From Paenibacillus sp. NEAU-GSW1 (GTDB lineage Bacteria; Bacillota; Bacilli; Paenibacillales; Paenibacillaceae), in NCBI RefSeq assembly GCF_009737085.1, contig NZ_WOVL01000029.1, forward strand, positions 1 to 64,000: 64,000 bases of DNA, given 5' to 3'. Both the position numbers and the translations under genes were made by a program. This document shows positions 62,074-64,000 of the stretch, one piece after another (positions within the stretch are counted from its first letter, which is position 1; the number at the start of each line of letters is the position of its first letter). A model generated the notes under the pieces. It ran no database searches. It was not told the origin of the DNA and was given only the letters and a program-made list of their open reading frames with translations.

Positions 62074-63267
62074 ATGGACATCTTCTTTTCTACAATGATG
62101 CTTATGTACAGCTTGATGACAGGAACCGGGGAAGAAAATGCCGCTGCAGGCCACGTCGCCGCCTCCATGGCGAACGCCGCTGCAGGCCAAACGATCTTCG
62201 AGACATCGCCGGCATTTGCCAGCGCAACGCCGCCAGTCGTCTCTGCAGACGGCAAAAAGACCGATCCTCAGCCAGACGCGCCGGCTGTAAAAGGCATTTA
62301 TGTTACAGCGCACAGCGCTGGAGGAGCTAGAATGAGCTCATTGCTCAAACTGATCGACGACACCGATCTGAACAGCATGGTCATTGACGTTAAAGATGAC
62401 AACGGGTACATAACCTATCCGACGGAAACGCCAGAGCTTTTGGAAATGGGAACACCGCAAAAATATATTAAAGACATCGGGTCCTTAATGTCGACGTTAA
62501 AGCAGCACGACATTTATCCAATCGCACGTATTGTCGTTTTCAAGGATACCGCTTTGGCAAGAAAACAGCCGGATCTTTCTTATCTTCACGCTGACGGCAC
62601 AATCTGGAAAAACGGACGCGGCGAAAGTTTCGTCAATCCTTATCGTGAAGAAGTATGGAAGTACAATGTCGACATTGCCAAGGAAGCGGCAAGACTCGGC
62701 TTTAAAGAAATCCAGTTTGATTACGTTCGTTTCCCGGAAGGATTTGAGAAGCGCGCCGATTCGCTCACGTTTACCAAGACGGATGAGAGCCGAGTCAGCG
62801 TTGTAGCCGGCTTTGTCAAATATGCGCGCGAGCAGCTCGAGCCGTTAGGCGTTCGCGTTTCGGTCGATATTTTCGGCTATGCCGCTTCCGTACCGGCAGC
62901 AGAAGGCATCGGTCAGGACTTTGTCAAAATTTCGAATGACGTCCACGTCATTTCGCCGATGATCTATCCGAGCCATTACAGCACCGGTTGGTTTGACCAG
63001 AAAGACCCGGACAAAAGCCCTTACGCCACGATAAAAGGCGCAATGGCCGACACGCATAAAAAACTGGATCCTACAGGAGACTCGAAGCCGATTATCCGTC
63101 CATGGATTCAAGATTTCACGGCAAGCTGGCTGGGCAAAGGCCACTATGTCAAATACGGCAAGACCGAAGTCGAGGCGCAAATTAAGGCGCTTCAGGACTC
63201 CGGCGTGAATGAATATTTATTGTGGAATGCCGGCAACAAATATTCCGAAGGCGTAAATTACGAATAA
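62074..63267 (+). CDS. putative glycoside hydrolase (DUF4015 family)
   Basis: A 397-residue protein starting at MDIFFSTMMLM, after GGGGAGAGAGCAAA. Residues 1-20 may form a weak signal or anchor; an Ala-rich linker follows to about 70. The catalytic-type domain (75-397) has the TIM-barrel pattern of DUF4015/GH13-like: VKGIYVTAHSAGG, NSMVIDVKDDNG, YPIARIVVFKD, GFKEIQFDYVRFPEG, VRVSVDIFGYAAS and VISPMIYPSHY. Asp in FDYVRFP and Asp in DIFGY are candidate acids. Substrate unknown; cell-wall or spore polysaccharide is likely from its distribution. Confidence 0.82.
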   Translation: MDIFFSTMMLMYSLMTGTGEENAAAGHVAASMANAAAGQTIFETSPAFASATPPVVSADGKKTDPQPDAPAVKGIYVTAHSAGGARMSSLLKLIDDTDLNSMVIDVKDDNGYITYPTETPELLEMGTPQKYIKDIGSLMSTLKQHDIYPIARIVVFKDTALARKQPDLSYLHADGTIWKNGRGESFVNPYREEVWKYNVDIAKEAARLGFKEIQFDYVRFPEGFEKRADSLTFTKTDESRVSVVAGFVKYAREQLEPLGVRVSVDIFGYAASVPAAEGIGQDFVKISNDVHVISPMIYPSHYSTGWFDQKDPDKSPYATIKGAMADTHKKLDPTGDSKPIIRPWIQDFTASWLGKGHYVKYGKTEVEAQIKALQDSGVNEYLLWNAGNKYSEGVNYE

Positions 63268-63270
63268 AAG

Positions 63271-63321
63271 AAGCCGGACCGTACGCGCTGATGTGTCACA
63301 TCGCGTCATCGGTCCGGCTTT
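63271..63321 (+). terminator. bidirectional terminator between the DUF4015 and kinase genes
   Basis: AAGCCGGACCG and CGGTCCGGCTT form an 11-bp stem around an inner hairpin (GATGTG/CACATC), followed by TATTTC. It separates convergent genes. Confidence 0.85.
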
Positions 63322-63330
63322 ATTTCTAGC

Positions 63331-64000
63331 TTAAGTGCCGTTTATCTCTTCATTTGCTTTCTGCGGAAGCGTTACTTTAAACGTTGCGCCGTTGCCAATC
63401 GTGGACTCAACTGTTATGCATCCATTATGCAGCTGGACGATTTTTTTTACAAGCGACAGACCAAGGCCGCTGCCGCCCGCTTTGCGATTGCGCGATTTAT
63501 CCGCTTTATAAAAACGCTGGAAGATGAGCTCGCGGCTTTCTTCCGAAATCCCTATGCCGGTATCTTGGATCTTAAAAACAAGCGCTCCGTCCAGTAGCCG
63601 CAGTTCAATATGAATGGTTCCTCCGTTGGGCGTAAATTTAATGGCATTGCTTATTAAATTAATCCAGACCTGACTCATTAAATCCTCATCCGCTACAACA
63701 AAATTTTCGTCCAAATCGACATTCATTTCGATGGACTTTTCCACCCATTGCGGCTCGCAGGCTAATATAAGGCTCCCAAGCTGCCGATCCAGACGATACC
63801 GTTTCGGTTCGAACGGATGCTTATCCGACTCCAGCGAGGCGAGCTTAAGCAAATTGTCGCTGAGCTTGGAAAGTCTGATGCTCTCGCTTTCAATGATGCG
63901 CAAATATTCAGCTTTCATCTCTCTAGGCAACTGTTCGTTGCGAAGCGCGCGGGCGAATCCGCTTATTGACGTTAGCGGCGATTGAATCTCGTGCGAGACG
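63331..64000 (-). CDS. sensor histidine kinase, C-terminal part (runs off window)
   Basis: The visible 223 codons hold the H box SHEIQSPLTSISGFARAL next to the window edge, the dimerisation helices and the HATPase domain: N box LISNAIKFTPNGG, G1 DTGIGIS, F box FQRFYKADKS and G2 GSGLGLSLVKKI. This is a membrane-bound HPK1-type kinase whose sensor part and probably its response-regulator partner lie to the right. A bidirectional terminator follows its stop at 63331. The signal is unknown. Confidence 0.9.
   Translation of the reverse strand, partial: VSHEIQSPLTSISGFARALRNEQLPREMKAEYLRIIESESIRLSKLSDNLLKLASLESDKHPFEPKRYRLDRQLGSLILACEPQWVEKSIEMNVDLDENFVVADEDLMSQVWINLISNAIKFTPNGGTIHIELRLLDGALVFKIQDTGIGISEESRELIFQRFYKADKSRNRKAGGSGLGLSLVKKIVQLHNGCITVESTIGNGATFKVTLPQKANEEINGT

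Overview
The window looks like chromosomal DNA from an endospore-forming Firmicute of the Paenibacillus type. Spore genes are spread through it: a CwlJ-type cortex hydrolase, an SspH-type small acid-soluble protein, SpoVB, a YjcZ-family peptide and two collagen-like BclA-type proteins. Ribosome binding sites are strong (AAGGAGG type), GTG and TTG starts are common, and several housekeeping proteins (YoxD, CshA, Tpx, ferredoxin, 6S RNA) have the Bacillales form. No tRNA, rRNA or CRISPR array was seen.

Layout. Positions 1-560 hold the upstream end of an IS1182-type element cut by the window edge; a decayed second copy lies at 43876-45241. From about 0.6 to 24 kb the DNA is a patchwork of small accessory genes (regulators, acetyltransferases, flavoprotein oxidases, membrane proteins) and many gene relics: a MerR remnant, an IS1380-type transposase remnant, a MarR fragment, an N-acetylglutamate-synthase-like remnant, a truncated lipoprotein and several unidentified fragments. 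Inside it are a two-gene operon encoding a TIR-like protein and a 62-residue partner (18.9-20.1 kb), a 51-bp tandem repeat (18.26-18.40 kb) and an RBS-covering inverted repeat (16.87-16.92 kb). From 24 to 28 kb lie a class A penicillin-binding protein and divergent spoVB. From 28.3 to 36.2 kb is a tightly coupled five-gene operon (SWIM zinc finger, HEAT repeat, MoxR AAA ATPase, DUF5682, VWA). From 36.4 to 45.6 kb come an EcsC-like protein, the collagen-like pair, two MFS exporters, OsmC, LysR, a glutaredoxin-like protein, the second IS remnant and ferredoxin.

From 45.7 kb to the end the DNA is mostly core genome: DNA polymerase IV, citramalate synthase, a ResA-like thioredoxin, a JAMM protease, a DnaQ-like exonuclease with a DUF294 nucleotidyltransferase, an ammonium transporter behind a GlnR/TnrA box, MerR, a YugP metallopeptidase, a GltC-like LysR protein, rhomboid, Tpx, a DUF1499 protein, 6S RNA, a DUF624 protein, the YjcZ peptide, CshA, YitT, a DUF4015 protein and the 3' part of a sensor histidine kinase.

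How the genes relate. The five-gene MoxR/VWA/DUF5682 cluster and the TIR-like pair are the best candidates for incompletely described systems. The first resembles NTP-dependent chaperone-effector modules; the second resembles NAD-consuming defence effectors. All functional statements rest on reading the sequence; no database search was run.
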